Shown: in pieces, positions 13,001 to 25,000 of the stretch
Position numbering within the stretch: position 1 is the first letter of the stretch
Layout of the letters: each line of letters opens with the position of its first letter
Origin: Balanoglossus misakiensis
Taxonomy: Eukaryota > Hemichordata
NCBI GenBank assembly: GCA_040954595.2
Contig: CM082597.2
Coordinates: 7,812,001-7,876,000, forward strand
Length of the DNA stretch: 64,000 nucleotides
Reading direction: 5' to 3'
Notes under the pieces: generated by a model
What the model saw: only the letters and a program-made list of their open reading frames with translations
What the model was told of the DNA's origin: nothing
The model's database searches: none
Made by a program: the position numbers and the translations under genes

Positions 13001-16000
13001 TAAATCTGACTTGTAGTTTCTGAGATCTGAGATTTGCATTTTTTCAGAAAATCCAATATGGCCGCCATGTCACGTGACTAATTAAAAATTCATGGGTTCA
13101 ATGCACGACTACTCATTGACCTTGACCACTGTAGCAAGTTTGAGAACTGTACCTGCAGCGGTGTCTGAGATCTAGAGCGATAAAAAATGGACAGGAGAAT
13201 AAAGAAAGAAAGAAAGAAAGAAAGAAAAACCCCAACGAAACCAATAGGGCCCAAGCGCTTGCTTGCGCTTGGGCCCTAAAAAACCCCAACGAAACCAATA
13301 GGGCCCAAGCGCTGGTATGCGCTTGGGCCCTAATAAACCTGCAGTATGTAAAACGAAAATCAAAAGCATTGTCTAATTGAGTGATGCTGCTCTTGTGGCG
13401 ATGTAGTTCAGAATTACATGGTGGGCATTTACTTCTACAGTATTTATTTCTAAACCAGTCACATCGACACCAATCACATTATGTCAGACAATTATCAGAA
13501 GCGCATGTGTTTACAATAAGGACGATTCCAGTGTGGTTAGTTTCTGGTCAAAACATAACTGATTTGTTTAGAACCCGTTCTTTGCAGCCTGACACATCCA
13601 GATTTCACTGGCAGTGACAACATTAAAGTCGACAGCCCTACCTACATTGCCAGCCCCTACGGATCCTGGCTCTCCATGTCTGATAATCCAACAGCCGATA
13701 CGTTCTCCGACTGGTTCCGGGATGTGGATGACAACTACATGTACGAGGATGTGTTCCACCTGCCATGGAATGAGAGTTCCGGATCCTCAGATCCAATAAA
13801 TTCGTGAGTACAGGCCATGTGTGTTGTCAGAGTTACTGCATTATGCGTAAAGATTATGTATTACCACTGTTTTCACTCGTTGATCTATGTGAAAACTTGT
13901 GACTTCCATTTCTGGGAATTAGGTCACTGAGAGGTCCGGACGAGATACGACTACACATGTACAGGGACGCAGCAAAACTAAGTTCAACAGTAGTTTATTA
14001 AGGAATTAATCTTAATGTATAATCGTCATGTTATCTTAGAAATTATAAACCCTGGTCTTAAATATACGTGTCAATTTCTAATGTGTAGTGATGTATTGAA
14101 AATATGAAATATAAGTAGACTAACCTCTTATACTTTCATTATTTGAATTTTTTGTGTTATCTGCACATAGATAAATATGGCCAAAATTTTGAGTATATTG
14201 GTGAACCTTGTTATAGGCAGATGGCAGCCACAATATTGCTCTAAAGTTGGCAATTTGCATTAATTTGAACAAACTAGTGCTGTGTGTTGATTTGTGAATG
14301 TAGATGTACAGTGAAGTAGCATCAGTGTTTTAATTTCAACATACTAATGTTTTCGGTTACAGGTTCTATTCTGATGCCTATTGGCCGGTAGACGGTAAAG
14401 GATACAATACAGAATTGCAACAAGACTGTTACTTGCAGCTGAGAAACCTCGGGTAAAGAACCATGCATAGTCGGGTGCTAATTAAAGATTTTAAGGGGTT
14501 TTGTGTGTTTATACATGAAGTTGCTCTCCCGTCTGAAATTAGCAAACATCCAGGGTTTCTGACGGATAACGTCTTCCGAATCTTTGGCGCTTTGTAATCT
14601 GGTAGATTTTCACGTTGATCAGCTCTATACTGGTACATGCACCAGTATGAGGGTATATTAGTGGGAAAATCCCAGCCATGCAATGTGATTTTGGTGCGTG
14701 ATTGACCCTTTTCCATGCACCTTACTGATTGATACCGCTTTGGTCCAGATTCACGACTGCAATTCGAGCTGGATTCAGGTTCCAAGGAACAGAGCGTGTC
14801 GTCATTGGAGGCGGTGATGAAGTGTGGCTCTACGTCAACGGAGTGTTGCTGCTCCAAGTCCATACCGATGCCCTGGCCAATGATGTTACCTGCAAAGAAA
14901 TCAATCTGGCCAATGCCCTCGGTAAGTGTCTTGTGTGTGTGATCAGAACTACCCTTCCCTGTACATCCACCTTGATCTGCAATGAGAATTGGTTTCTCAG
15001 GAATGTACACTGACAGAACCAATACATTTTTCAAGGTCTAGGTTTTACTGTTGCCGCACTTGTATTGGGTATGTGTTCAGTAATTGAGCCTACCAATACC
15101 ATTTGGTGTACTGAATCCAAATACCAGATGTGAATGTGTGCATAATTGGTTACCATGACTGTGTCAATTGGAACAGTTCTTATATTTGCAGCATCCTCTT
15201 CTTGACCACACTGTTGCATTGATTGTATTGAATAATTACTTCATTAATTGCAATAGGCTTCGCACTGACCACTAATGCATGCAAACATTTACGTTTCTTC
15301 CCTATTCCATGTTTTCTTGGCAGGCAGCAGCAAGCTTGTTCCCAAACAGGGCACTGTTGTGGGTGACAAATGCATCGTCATGGAAACATTGACTAATCAG
15401 AGCGTCAGCCTGCAATTGGAGGTAAAAACAAACAATCATAATACTTGTCTCACAAATACCAGAAACTAATGATTATAACGATAATGATTGTTAAATTTCA
15501 CTGTTATTGTAGGTTGAATTTCTATATACGCTCCTCTGTGAGGAACTTTGAAATCACCTGACTGTCAAAATAACTCGGTTTGGTTGCAGACAGGCAATGT
15601 GTACCACTTTGACATATTCTTGGTGGAGCGCGAAGGCTGCAGCTCAGCGTTTTACATGGAGACTCAGGAAGTGGCGTTTGTTGATTCTGACGTGGAACCA
15701 CCCCTGGACTACCTGAGTCTGCCCGATGAAGATCTGTTCATAGATGCTGTGCTGGAGACGTTGAACCTCACCGATGCTTTTTCTACCGGTCCCAGTTACA
15801 ATGTCACCATCACTGAAGGTACTAAGTATTAAGTGTACGGTATATTTACCATTTGTGTGGTACAGAGCATCCGTAAAATATGACCGTTCAGTTCTAGCTG
15901 GATCGAGATAATAATTGTGTAGTTGTCTTGTTGTACACATGGGCCCTTTTCTAGAAAACATCTGCATGGTTGGGGCAATTTGATATGATGCAGGTCCTTT

Positions 16001-19000
16001 GCAAGTTCCTTTAAACTTGTATTATGTTAAATATATCAGAGCAGGTGTATTTTGACAACATGCAGAGCGAGGGTATGAAATATGGCAAGGAGAAAGAGGC
16101 AGAGGGAGATTCATTCTAGGGATTATTAGATGCAATTATGTTACACTGATGTAGATACTTGAAAATTTCACCAAAGTATCCAAATGTTACCAAATTAACC
16201 AGCTGATACCACCATGGTAACTGAATAACCACCATTGTGACTTTCCAGGGAATGAAGCCAGGCATTTCACCATCAAGGACGACACTATTCCCAACAGAGA
16301 AGCTGGTGAACCACGAACGACCACATCACCACCACTGACAGACACTGTCAATGGAACTACTTTCTACCTCTGCACTGGCCCATCAGTTGTCTGTAAGTAG
16401 TAGCCAGTCGATAGTTCTTTACTTTGATTCCAGTTGAAAATGACCCATCACAGAAAGTTGTCCCAGTGTCAAGCAGAACTTACTGTTGGATTTAAAAAAA
16501 GATTCATAAATTTCATAAAGACTCATCTTAACAGTTAGTTTAGCATGTCTGCTGCTCGCCAAAATTGGGAAATTTTCCAATTGTGTTCAGATTTCATGGC
16601 AGTTTCGGCCTTAATCCTATCATCTTAATCTTGTGTCATGGTTACTGTAGCAACTGAGCCATCGGTCTTTGGGGATCAGGAGTTCGCCATTACCAATGAT
16701 ACAGCATTGTTTACCCTGGATACAGGCCTGGATTATGAAACAACAACTGAGTACATAGTGGTGATCAGAGTGATTGACACCAATGCTTCTCCAGCCCTGA
16801 CAGGACAAATCGTTGTCAAGGTAGGTGCCAGAAGGTCACTGATAGGTAAAAGGTTAGATGGTGAGGTTTAAAGTTATACAGGGGTTATAGTGATACTTTG
16901 AGGATTTATTAAAATTGGGTGTTCCAATTGTACATTTTAAATGAGAGAGCAAAATTGTCTCATATCTGAAATTCAAAATGGCAGCTCGTCCATATGTTAA
17001 CTTTATGGATAAAGTGTTTTTTTCTCTGAAACAAGTTGGTGAACACTCGCGATGTTCTTTGATTTTAAAAAGACACCTCGCACATTACTTCAATATAGCA
17101 AAGTACGTTCATCTATAGCTGTCTTAAATCCTACATGACTGAGTGTCACATACTCTGTTTTTTGGATTCCATGAAACAGGTCCAAGTTCAAGACATAAAT
17201 GACAACTGTCCTGTGCTAAGCAACTCCACCATCAGACTCTATCCGCAGCCAGTGTTGCAGTTTGGTCCTATCATTGAAATCAATGCCACTGACCTGGACT
17301 CTGGGCCAGGTGGGCAGATCACCTACCATGTATCAGAGTTCATCGAGCGGTATGTCTCATTTTCTTGACAAGATTAAAAATTCAAGCCAGAAAACTTATT
17401 TTTTCCTTATTTATTTTTCATACAAATTTTCACTGTCATCAAAGAAATGTAAAAAATCAAAAGCTGTCACTGACAGTGTCACCCTGTATCTTTATGAAAA
17501 TGAAATTTTTGTTAACTTTTCAAAATTTGTTGTTCACCAGGAAAATTCTTTCGATCTTGGCCAGACTATGCCAGTCAGCAATTCTGTCACAAAGCTAAAT
17601 TCGCCCAAACCAAAAACTTACCGACCATCTTATCCCATTGATTTTTTTTAGTTACCACAGCAACGACACCAGCATCTTGGAGTTCACCCTGGCAGCCATA
17701 GACGGTGGCACGCCCACAAAAGGTGGCACTGCCACTGTGGAGATGGTCCTGCACAACAGTTGCCTGTACGACACCAGGGAGTGGCCCATTGACGTCGAGG
17801 TGTTCACAGGCTTCACATCTGGCGAAGTCTACCTCAGGGTACCCAAGTACTACATGCAGGAGTTTTGTAAGTTATTAGCCACGTCAGTTAAGATTTTTTT
17901 GTCATCAGATGCGTTACAACTAGGACAGAAACTAGAACGCAAGAAAACAAGCTTACCTAGTCATTGAGTTAATATCATACAATATGTCTGGGTTAATCCA
18001 TTATTACAGAATTTGGAAATTTATTGCTTGTATTTTATTACTTTGACGGAAAATCATATTTGCCTTTATACATTGGAATGCATTCATAGTCATAATCCTC
18101 TTAAAATTAAGTTTCTTACAAGAGGAAGGTTATCAACCACCCGTTTTCTCAGATTCTTTTGCCTAGGAAACATCTTCATTTTAAGTAATTGAAGTTACAG
18201 TCCAATGGACAATGATTAAACTTTACCAAAATGGCCCCAGAGATTTTGACATTTTCAGTGTTCATTTTACAAGATATGATGCGCTTTCTCTTCAGCGTGT
18301 CAGATGGAGCTTGGAATGAGAACGTACGTGATCCGTGACGAGCAGTTAGATGCGTCCTCTGAACTCAATAGCGAGTTTGGCACACACAGAGCAAGGCTTA
18401 CCATCACCCGGGACGATACCATACCGGCTGGGACAGGTGAGAGACCGACTAGACATTATACAGACTCTCTGATTTGTCAAATAGACTATCTGATTAGTCT
18501 GCAGAAGTGATACACTGGATTTGTATGTGGTGTGCCCAGTCAGATCAGACCAATTGAGATACATTTGCTGTTATGGTCAAATGAGAAACCCACAGGTCGA
18601 TCATCAAATACATCGGAAGTTTAAGCAAAAATAACTGTGTAAGTGTCAAATATTTTGAATGTCACTTAACAAACTCATTCTATGTAACTTGTATACACAG
18701 TAATGTTGATATGTCAGAAGTTGAGGATGCATCTAGGGTATATAATCGCCATTATCTAGTATCGCATGTGATACTTTCAATCCTGATTTTCAATTTCAAA
18801 AATAAGCAATTGAATTGCAGTAGGTCAGTTACAACTACAGTCAAATCAAACTAAAGATTATTATTCAATTCACAAAACACACCTGGGCCAACACATTGAC
18901 CACTGAAGAACTGTTGATCTCTGTTGAACGCTGGTCTTCACCACTTAGGTTGGGTGCCAGCGACATCGGACAGTAGTCAGTGGTTGCTGATCAAAATGAA

Positions 19001-22000
19001 TGAGCTACACATCTTCACTGGCGTTGTAACCCAGGGCAACCCAGACAAGAACTTCTGGGTGGAAACCTACAAAGTCCAGTACAGTGGTGATAATTCCACA
19101 TGGCAGACAGTGCAGAGTGGCGGATCTGATGCTGTGAGTTGATGTTACTTACTTTCGTTTTCAGGAAAAAGGGAGATAAAGTGTCAGGATTATTTTTTTA
19201 ATGATAATCAGTTTACTTCCTCCTGGAATTTTCCTCAAAGTTGCTCATTTTCACATTTCCTCTCAGTGCAATCAACACTAGGTCTTGCATTCATTGTAAC
19301 TTCTCAGATTTCCTTAAAAGATGACGAATTCGAATCATGAATATTTATAAGGTTCCGGCTGATTCGTCAAAACTAGAGGGCTTGCAAAAAACATATCAGC
19401 AGTGGTCAAACCATTCAAACGTATATTTTTCAAACTTTTGTTCAAAACCCTAGTGACCTCTAGTGTTCATACAAAGCTGTGACAGAATAATCGGTGTCTT
19501 AAATTACCAGCAAAACAGATAACTCACAATCCTTGGTCCATTTCAATGTAATTTAATTTTCAGGTTTTTACCGGTAACGCTGACAGTAACGGATATAAAA
19601 GAAATATTTTCGAGTCACCAGTGACGGGACAATACATCCGCATCCTTCCACAAACGTGGAATGGCGGTATTGGATTGCGACTGGAAATTATTGGATGTAC
19701 CCCGGCCAGACAACTGCTACGTAAGTTTATCATGTTAACCCTTGATCTCTTGGAGACCTTTTGGTGACAAATGTGTATGACGTCATCAGAAAGCTTTCTT
19801 CCAAACCAGATTCACTGGGGCTATCATACATGGATTATTTCCTATCATACTTTTGAAATTGTATTGGTGTCAGAGATACTAGTTGTCCATGTGGTGTCAT
19901 GATTCTTGCATGAAGTCATGTTTTTGATACATGTTTTACTATACTATGTGAAACGTGGCTGCTTTTTCAAGGCTGTTTCACAAAAAAGAAATAGTTTTGA
20001 GTTTTGCTATTGCATTATGGAGTAGCATTTATGAAGTTCCCATGTACCGGTACATTAACTTCTCGCATTTGCTTAAGGTTAAATCTATGATGCAGGATAG
20101 ATAAGATACATTCAGCTTGTATACCTCTGTATTTTAATTTTTTACTTCTTCATTACGGGAAGCCTCCATTAAAACTACTTCACTTGGTACCCGACTTGGC
20201 AATTGTCTAGTTGGGTCACTTAATATGCAAGATGACCTGTAATCTGTGTAATTTTGTTATTATTTTGTTATTTCACACTTCCTTGTGCTTGGTGGGTGAC
20301 ACACTTTACACATCTGTTTGTTGCATGTGTGGCACTATTTTCTATTTACTTTTTAATCCCATCAAATATTTCAATATGATTAATCCCTTGATAACTAAGT
20401 GAGGAAGTGCGGTCCTAACTTTTAATGGAGCTGTCCTAACTTTTAAAGGAGCTTTCCCGTCATATTTATTGCTACTAGTAATTTTTTTGTTTAGGATAAA
20501 AAAGTATACTGGTATACCGGTATTGTTGAGTTCTCATTGAGGTCTTTCTGTCGGCGCAGCTACTTGGGCACCCTATTAATTAATTCGAATGTTGAACTAT
20601 GACCTATTTCAGGCTACACTGAATGTATGAGATGTGAGACTAGCTTCTATTGTCTTGGAGATGGGATACAGCGTCCGTGTGGGCGGTGTGATCCTCCCGA
20701 CACCAACTGCGACAGGTCGCCTAGTGAACACTCCTTTGGACATGCTTCTGAATGCAGCCCTTGTCCTGTTGGTTGGGTAAATCAAACAATTCAAAGCAAG
20801 GAACCATTTTTCCAACCAAAAAATCTTCACATGGTCATGTATGAAACATATATAAGTGTACCTTTTCGTAGGAATTTGACAAAGAATAGTTATTCGTGAC
20901 ACATATGTCACAGTTCAGAATAGGGAAAGTATAAAATTAATGTAAGAAATAGTCAGTAACTCTGAAATTTGACATTATTATAATGTAACATGTAATTGTT
21001 GAAAGTGAAAACTGAAATGATTCTGGGAAACTTTAGATGGCCACTAGGGACTAAATCTTAAATTGTCTCTTCCTCCAGTTAAAAACTGAAATTTAAAGCT
21101 ATTTTTTGCACACACAAAATCGTAGTCTTTTGATAGTATACTTATTGTCTAAACTCCTGTTGTCGTATCTCTAGCTATGTGCAGACGGATATGCCACCAA
21201 GTGTCCCCTGTACCACCATGCACATTGCAGCGACTCGTCTCCGTGTCCAACAAACTGTACTCTCTGTGAAGCGGGTACGGCGTGTTTTAACGGTGTGCCA
21301 AGTGTGTGTGGACTGGGATCATACTCCAGGGGCTACGACTCAGGTATGGACACTGGCCGATGTGCGGCTGTTGTTGTTCTGATATGTACAGTTTATTGTA
21401 AGTAGTCCAATTCAAATTCTGTGGACATTTCAATGTAATTTCTAGAATATGTAGAATATCAGTACAGTAATAAGTACAGATATTGTGCATATTGATGTCA
21501 TTTAATGGTAAAGTAAATTTAATGTTCTGTGGCTTTAGAATGACTCGTCAAAGAACAAAGGCAGATCCTTACAACAGCAAGTAAACGCTTTCTGCTTGGA
21601 CACACACAGCTTCAGAACAACCCCCTTCAGTGTGCAGCATTGTGCATCTCCATTGATTTTCCATTTTTCTGTTCATCAGAACACTGTATCCTGTGTGAGC
21701 CCGGTTCCTTCAACAACCTGACAGCTCAGCCGGAATGCCAGTGTTGTCCCTCAGGCTACACCAGCACCAAATCCAAAGTGGAGTGCGCCCCCTGTGAGCC
21801 GCATGAGTGGTCCGCTGGCGACTGTACTCTGTGTCAGCCATGTGCGAATATTGGAGACTGTAAGTCATACAGTATTAATTGGCGTTAAATGGACAGTGGT
21901 TGGAACTTTTGACCTTTTTTACTGGAGGATAGCTAGTACAGTGAGACCTCTTTATACGGACACATCTCTAATCAGAACACCTAAGTAAGGACGGAATTTT

Positions 22001-25000
22001 CAAGGCAAAAGTCATGGTTTCTATAGAATATATCCTGTCTATTAAGAATACCACTCTATTAAAGAAAGATTTTAACAAGTCCAACAGCTGTCCTTTAATA
22101 ATCATAGACAGGTTTTACTGTATGTACTGTTAAACAGAGTATTTTCACAAGCAATAAATTTCCGCGAAATGCGCGAGAGCCCAAAAAAACGTGAAGATAA
22201 AAATGTTTTTCGGAGATAACGATGCAGTTAGTGAAATACGGGAACGCGATAATTAATCCTCGCATAACAGTTGCCTCTTTCGATATCGCAAAAATTTCAT
22301 GTCACGAAAATAACCTGTTTGACATTTACTGTATCTTCCTAACATAGTCCATGTGCAAATAATTGTAAGAGTGTAAATTCACGTCTCATGGCCTGGTGTG
22401 GAAGCATGCATGATGTGGTTGAATGTCATGTGCTTTGTATATGCTGTGATATCCTGACTGACTGGTGTATTTTGTACGCTGCAGGCCCATGCATGGCTGA
22501 ACCCAGTCCCTGCTTTGATGACACCGTGGTCTGTGTCAACACTGGTGGTGGAACGTATCTGTGTGAAGGCTGTCCCAAAGGATTCACGGGAGATGGCATC
22601 AACTGTAATGAGATTGATGAGGTGAGCAGGGAGAGGGAGGAAATTATCAAAATAATTTTTTTCCAAACTGTTGGTATTTATGCATTCTTGGGCAACTTTT
22701 TTGTGGGTTCTATTAATAAAAATCATTTCATAATGTACGTGTGAAAACAAAAACTAGAAAAGGTTACTAGAAAGGCAACCGTGAATGATACAAATCAAAC
22801 AAAAGAGTATTGTCCATTTGTGCCGTGCATTTATGGGTCATTGAAACGATCAGTCATCTAAATCCTTAGATTTCACCAAATCCTGCCAATGACTTGTTCA
22901 TTGACCAATTACTGACACTGCACATTGTGATATTCATCTTTCAGTGTGCATATCACAACCCATGCTGGGACCAATCTACATGTGTAAATTTGTCCCCTGG
23001 ATTTGAATGCGATGGTTGTCCGGACGGCTTTGAGGGCTACACTCCCCACGGCATTGGATACGAAGATGTCACGGCTGGCGATCAGGTGGGAATTGTGTGA
23101 AGAAAATAGAGTGTTCATCACTGCTCTGTTTTTTCTGCATAGAGATAACACAGAGATTGGTGGCCATTTTGAATTTCAAATTTTTGACAATAAATTGCCT
23201 CTGCCATTCAAATATCGAGAGAAATGTTGCCTTGAACAAAAAATGAGGAAAATTTACCGCTCTTACTTTTCATTGGGCATGAAATGCTTGTGAAAAGCAG
23301 TACATTTCAAGTTTCAGGTGCTGATGGTGCAAACAAAAATGAAATCCTCGCCTCATTACTCCGTTGCCAAACAGGGGTTTGACCTTGTCAATTATACAGC
23401 AACACCCTCCTGTTGATACTTTAGCTGAATAGTCACCAGGTTTTAGTTGTGAACCAAAATATGTCGCCACTCAATAAACAAAGATTATCAGTGAGATAAG
23501 ATGGTCGGTTTCTGCCCATTCCCACCAGGATATGGATATGTGCAATTGCATGCTTGTAGATTTTTATTCTCAAGAGTACATCTCTATTTATTGTTCGAAG
23601 CTCAAAATGATCTGTCTCTGATCCAACAGAATTGCACCGATGTTGATGAATGCAGCAGAGGAAACAACGCCTGTGATCAGTTGTCTGTCTGCACTAATAC
23701 CATTGTAAGTAGACGTATGGAAACACCTTGTGGTTGTTTATCATGCAGCTATAATTGCAAGGAGCAATTTAATAAATGTAACACCATAACTTAATGCTAA
23801 ATGCTCAAAAGATACATAAGGCCAAATAAAAATATATGTGCTGTTCCGATTACCCGACCTACCCTAATTTTCACCCGCGAACCTTAAACTTTTTAAAGCT
23901 TTGTAAACTGGAAATAAAAATAACGATGTCAAATATACAAAGTTTATGAAAATTGCGAGAATCACGCAAGAACTATGACGTCATTCTTCTACACTACCCT
24001 GGCCAAAGATATAAAAAAAATTGCACCCTATTTTTGAAAACCATGGAATCGGAACAGCACATATATTTTTTTATTTGGCCTAAAGACTCCTGCACACCAT
24101 GAGAACGTAAAATTTTTCTCGGGTACAGGTCTGCATTCAGAATTGCGGGAAACCCCACTTCTACTTGTCATTTATCAAGATTTGCACATGCCCATTATAT
24201 TAATAGTACAACACATTTTCCCCTGCACTTTTCAGGGTAGTTACACATGCGGTCCATGTCCGTATGGATACCTTGGTAACGGTTATGTGGGCTGCATCCC
24301 TGGTGATTACTGCAAACTCGGTCAAAATAACTGCAACGAAAATGCAGCTTGTATATCCACGGGGCCAGGCACATTTATTTGCGAGGTACAGCTGCTGATT
24401 TTGAATTCTGATCTCAGGGTGTATGTCTGGGTGTATGTCTCAGTATGTGACTGTTTGTTCACAGTGTATGACCCTGTGTTTATTAAGCTATTTCTCTCTG
24501 TGTTGTAGTTCTTGTACCGTACGCATGATTATGTTTATCGAGACTGAACAGTTGTTTTCTCAATGATGTTGGTTTTTTGGTGAATGTGTTTTCAAATTGG
24601 CTCAATTTGTGTGTTTCTCTGAAGTTTATATTCTCGCACCCTCAATCATTCCCTTAAATACATGTTGCTTATAGTGTAACGATGGCTATGCTGGTAATGG
24701 TGTTTACTGCAAGGCAGACACAGATGGAGACGGTTATCCTGACGAGGCCCTGTTCTGTAACACTGAGGGTTGCCAAGCTGACAACTGTGTCGATATTCCA
24801 AACAGTGGACAAGAAGATAATGATAATGACAATAAGGGAGATGTCTGCGATATTGACGATGATGGAGACGGCCTTTTTGATGTCGTGGTAAGTTTATAAT
24901 CGAGGTCGATTTGAAATTAAATTTTAAATTGCATGTTTAAGCATCATCCTGAACTTTGCCAATTGGCCGCATTCTTCAACATTGTCGTATTTGTTTCTTT

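Larger units (their letters stand above)
2518..13334 (+). repeat. Head-to-tail array of seven GCTGCAAGCAGC-headed repeat units inside one intron
   Basis: Units start with TTAAAGCTGCAAGCAGC followed by GGGCCCAAGC, and most end in a (GAAA)n tail that abuts the next head. Approximate bounds: U1 2518-3950, U2 3951-5372, U3 5373-6793, U4 6794-8471, U5 8472-10360, U6 10361-11789, U7 11790-13334. All share body blocks: AGGTCAAAGGTCA motifs, TTGGTTAGCCTGGAATTAG, two or three AATATGGCCGCCATAATCTT blocks next to GACCAATCAC, and TGACCTTGACC near the tail. U1/U3 and U2/U4 pair as near-identical alternates. The array fills most of intron 2049-13587. Short ORFs recur on both strands but look incidental. 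Element class is unresolved: the tail suggests retroposition, the GGGCCCAAGC/GCTTGGGCCC ends suggest inverted termini. Confidence 0.9.

Noticed and set aside
3297-13039. Recurring short ORFs in the array (61-84 codons minus strand; 67 codons plus strand at 4260, 10672, 12107)
   Set aside because: They recur because the repeat units are near-identical. Differences between copies are mostly amino-acid changing, and other units break the frames, so there is no sign of selection for protein.
2518-13334. Array as a CRISPR-like or bacterial repeat system
   Set aside because: Units are 1.4-1.9 kb without short unique spacers, and the context is a eukaryotic intron.
14429-15034. 201-codon minus-strand frame
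   Set aside because: It overlaps the fibro-slime exon at 14749-14921 in antisense and spans its introns. The sense exon has a clear domain; the antisense frame has none.
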